From Christensenellaceae bacterium (lineage in GTDB: Bacteria; Bacillota; Clostridia; Christensenellales; Borkfalkiaceae), in the NCBI GenBank assembly GCA_016295005.1, contig JAEDMA010000094.1:1-5251 (forward strand): 5,251 nucleotides of DNA. The letters are read 5' to 3'. Position numbers and translations under genes: made by a program. The notes under the pieces are model-generated. The model saw only the letters and a program-made list of their open reading frames with translations, was not told the origin of the DNA and searched no databases. Of this stretch, positions 5,031 to 5,251 are shown piece after piece; position 1 is the first letter of the stretch; the number at the start of each line of letters is the position of its first letter.

Positions 5031-5251
5031 TCAATCTATGCTCTTAAACAGTATCTTTCTGTTTCTCACAAGATTTAATCCGAGCAAAAAGACAATCACA
5101 CACACAGCAGAGCCGAGAGAGGCATTCATAATCATTATTTCTGCTTCGGTCATTCCCTCAAATGATACGAGCATCGAGCGTTGCAATGCGAATATAGAAA
5201 CAAAGGCATCTGCAAAGGATATGTTTCGTAGCGTGATAAGAGTTGCCGATG
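5031..5251 (-). CDS. C-terminal 72 residues of an unidentified integral membrane protein (5' end beyond the window)
   Basis: A minus-strand frame is open from the right edge to TGA at 5031-5033. The visible tail has an amphipathic to hydrophobic segment (about fragment residues 10-30, with SFADAFVSIFALQRSMLVSF), a short acidic linker GMTEAEIM and a clear membrane helix at about 42-61 (GSAVCVIVFLLGLNLV). A basic end RNRKILFKSID would be cytoplasmic by the positive-inside rule. Absence of stops in this frame and a coherent protein pattern support a real gene; the other two minus-strand frames contain stops. I do not recognise the family from this fragment. It ends more than 900 bases before the pilus promoter with a terminator between, so it is not in the pilus operon. 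Confidence 0.75.
   Translation of the reverse strand, partial: SATLITLRNISFADAFVSIFALQRSMLVSFEGMTEAEIMIMNASLGSAVCVIVFLLGLNLVRNRKILFKSID

Overview
The window is A+T-rich, most intergenic DNA is T/A-tract-rich, several genes have GGAG-type ribosome binding sites, and the genes encode a type IV pilus / pseudopilus assembly system arranged as in monoderm bacteria. This suggests a low-GC Bacillota, probably an uncultured member of Clostridia. That assignment rests on gene content and style, not on a phylogenetic marker. All credible genes lie on the minus strand, so the window reads right to left.

Right end (5251 to about 4860): the last 72 codons of an unidentified integral membrane protein, followed by a 3' region dense in nested inverted repeats and closed by a bidirectional hairpin terminator (4861-4895).

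Middle (about 4820 to 4242): roughly 550 bases without any long gene. It holds a candidate promoter over a 12-bp palindrome, two small open frames (33 and 56 codons) that could be real small proteins, and a strong intrinsic terminator whose stem is perfect only as minus-strand RNA. It may be a self-contained small-gene transcription unit.

Left (4208 to 1): a well-formed sigma-A-type promoter, then six tightly packed genes with junctions from a 17-base overlap to a 14-base gap, clearly one operon. The order is a GspJ/PilW-like prepilin, a GspI/PilV-like prepilin, a non-canonical GspK/PilX/ComGG-like prepilin, a PilM-like actin-fold protein with eroded nucleotide motifs, the prepilin peptidase PilD, and the inner-membrane platform protein PilC/GspF, which runs off the left edge.

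How they fit together: PilD would cut the leader peptides of the three prepilins on the cytoplasmic side of the membrane. PilC would form the membrane platform on which an assembly ATPase (not in the window, possibly further left) polymerises pilins. The PilM-like protein would be a cytoplasmic scaffold. The three prepilins look like minor, tip-forming subunits; no obvious major pilin, ATPase or PilN/PilO is present here. Whether the machine serves adhesion, motility, DNA uptake or secretion cannot be decided from this window.
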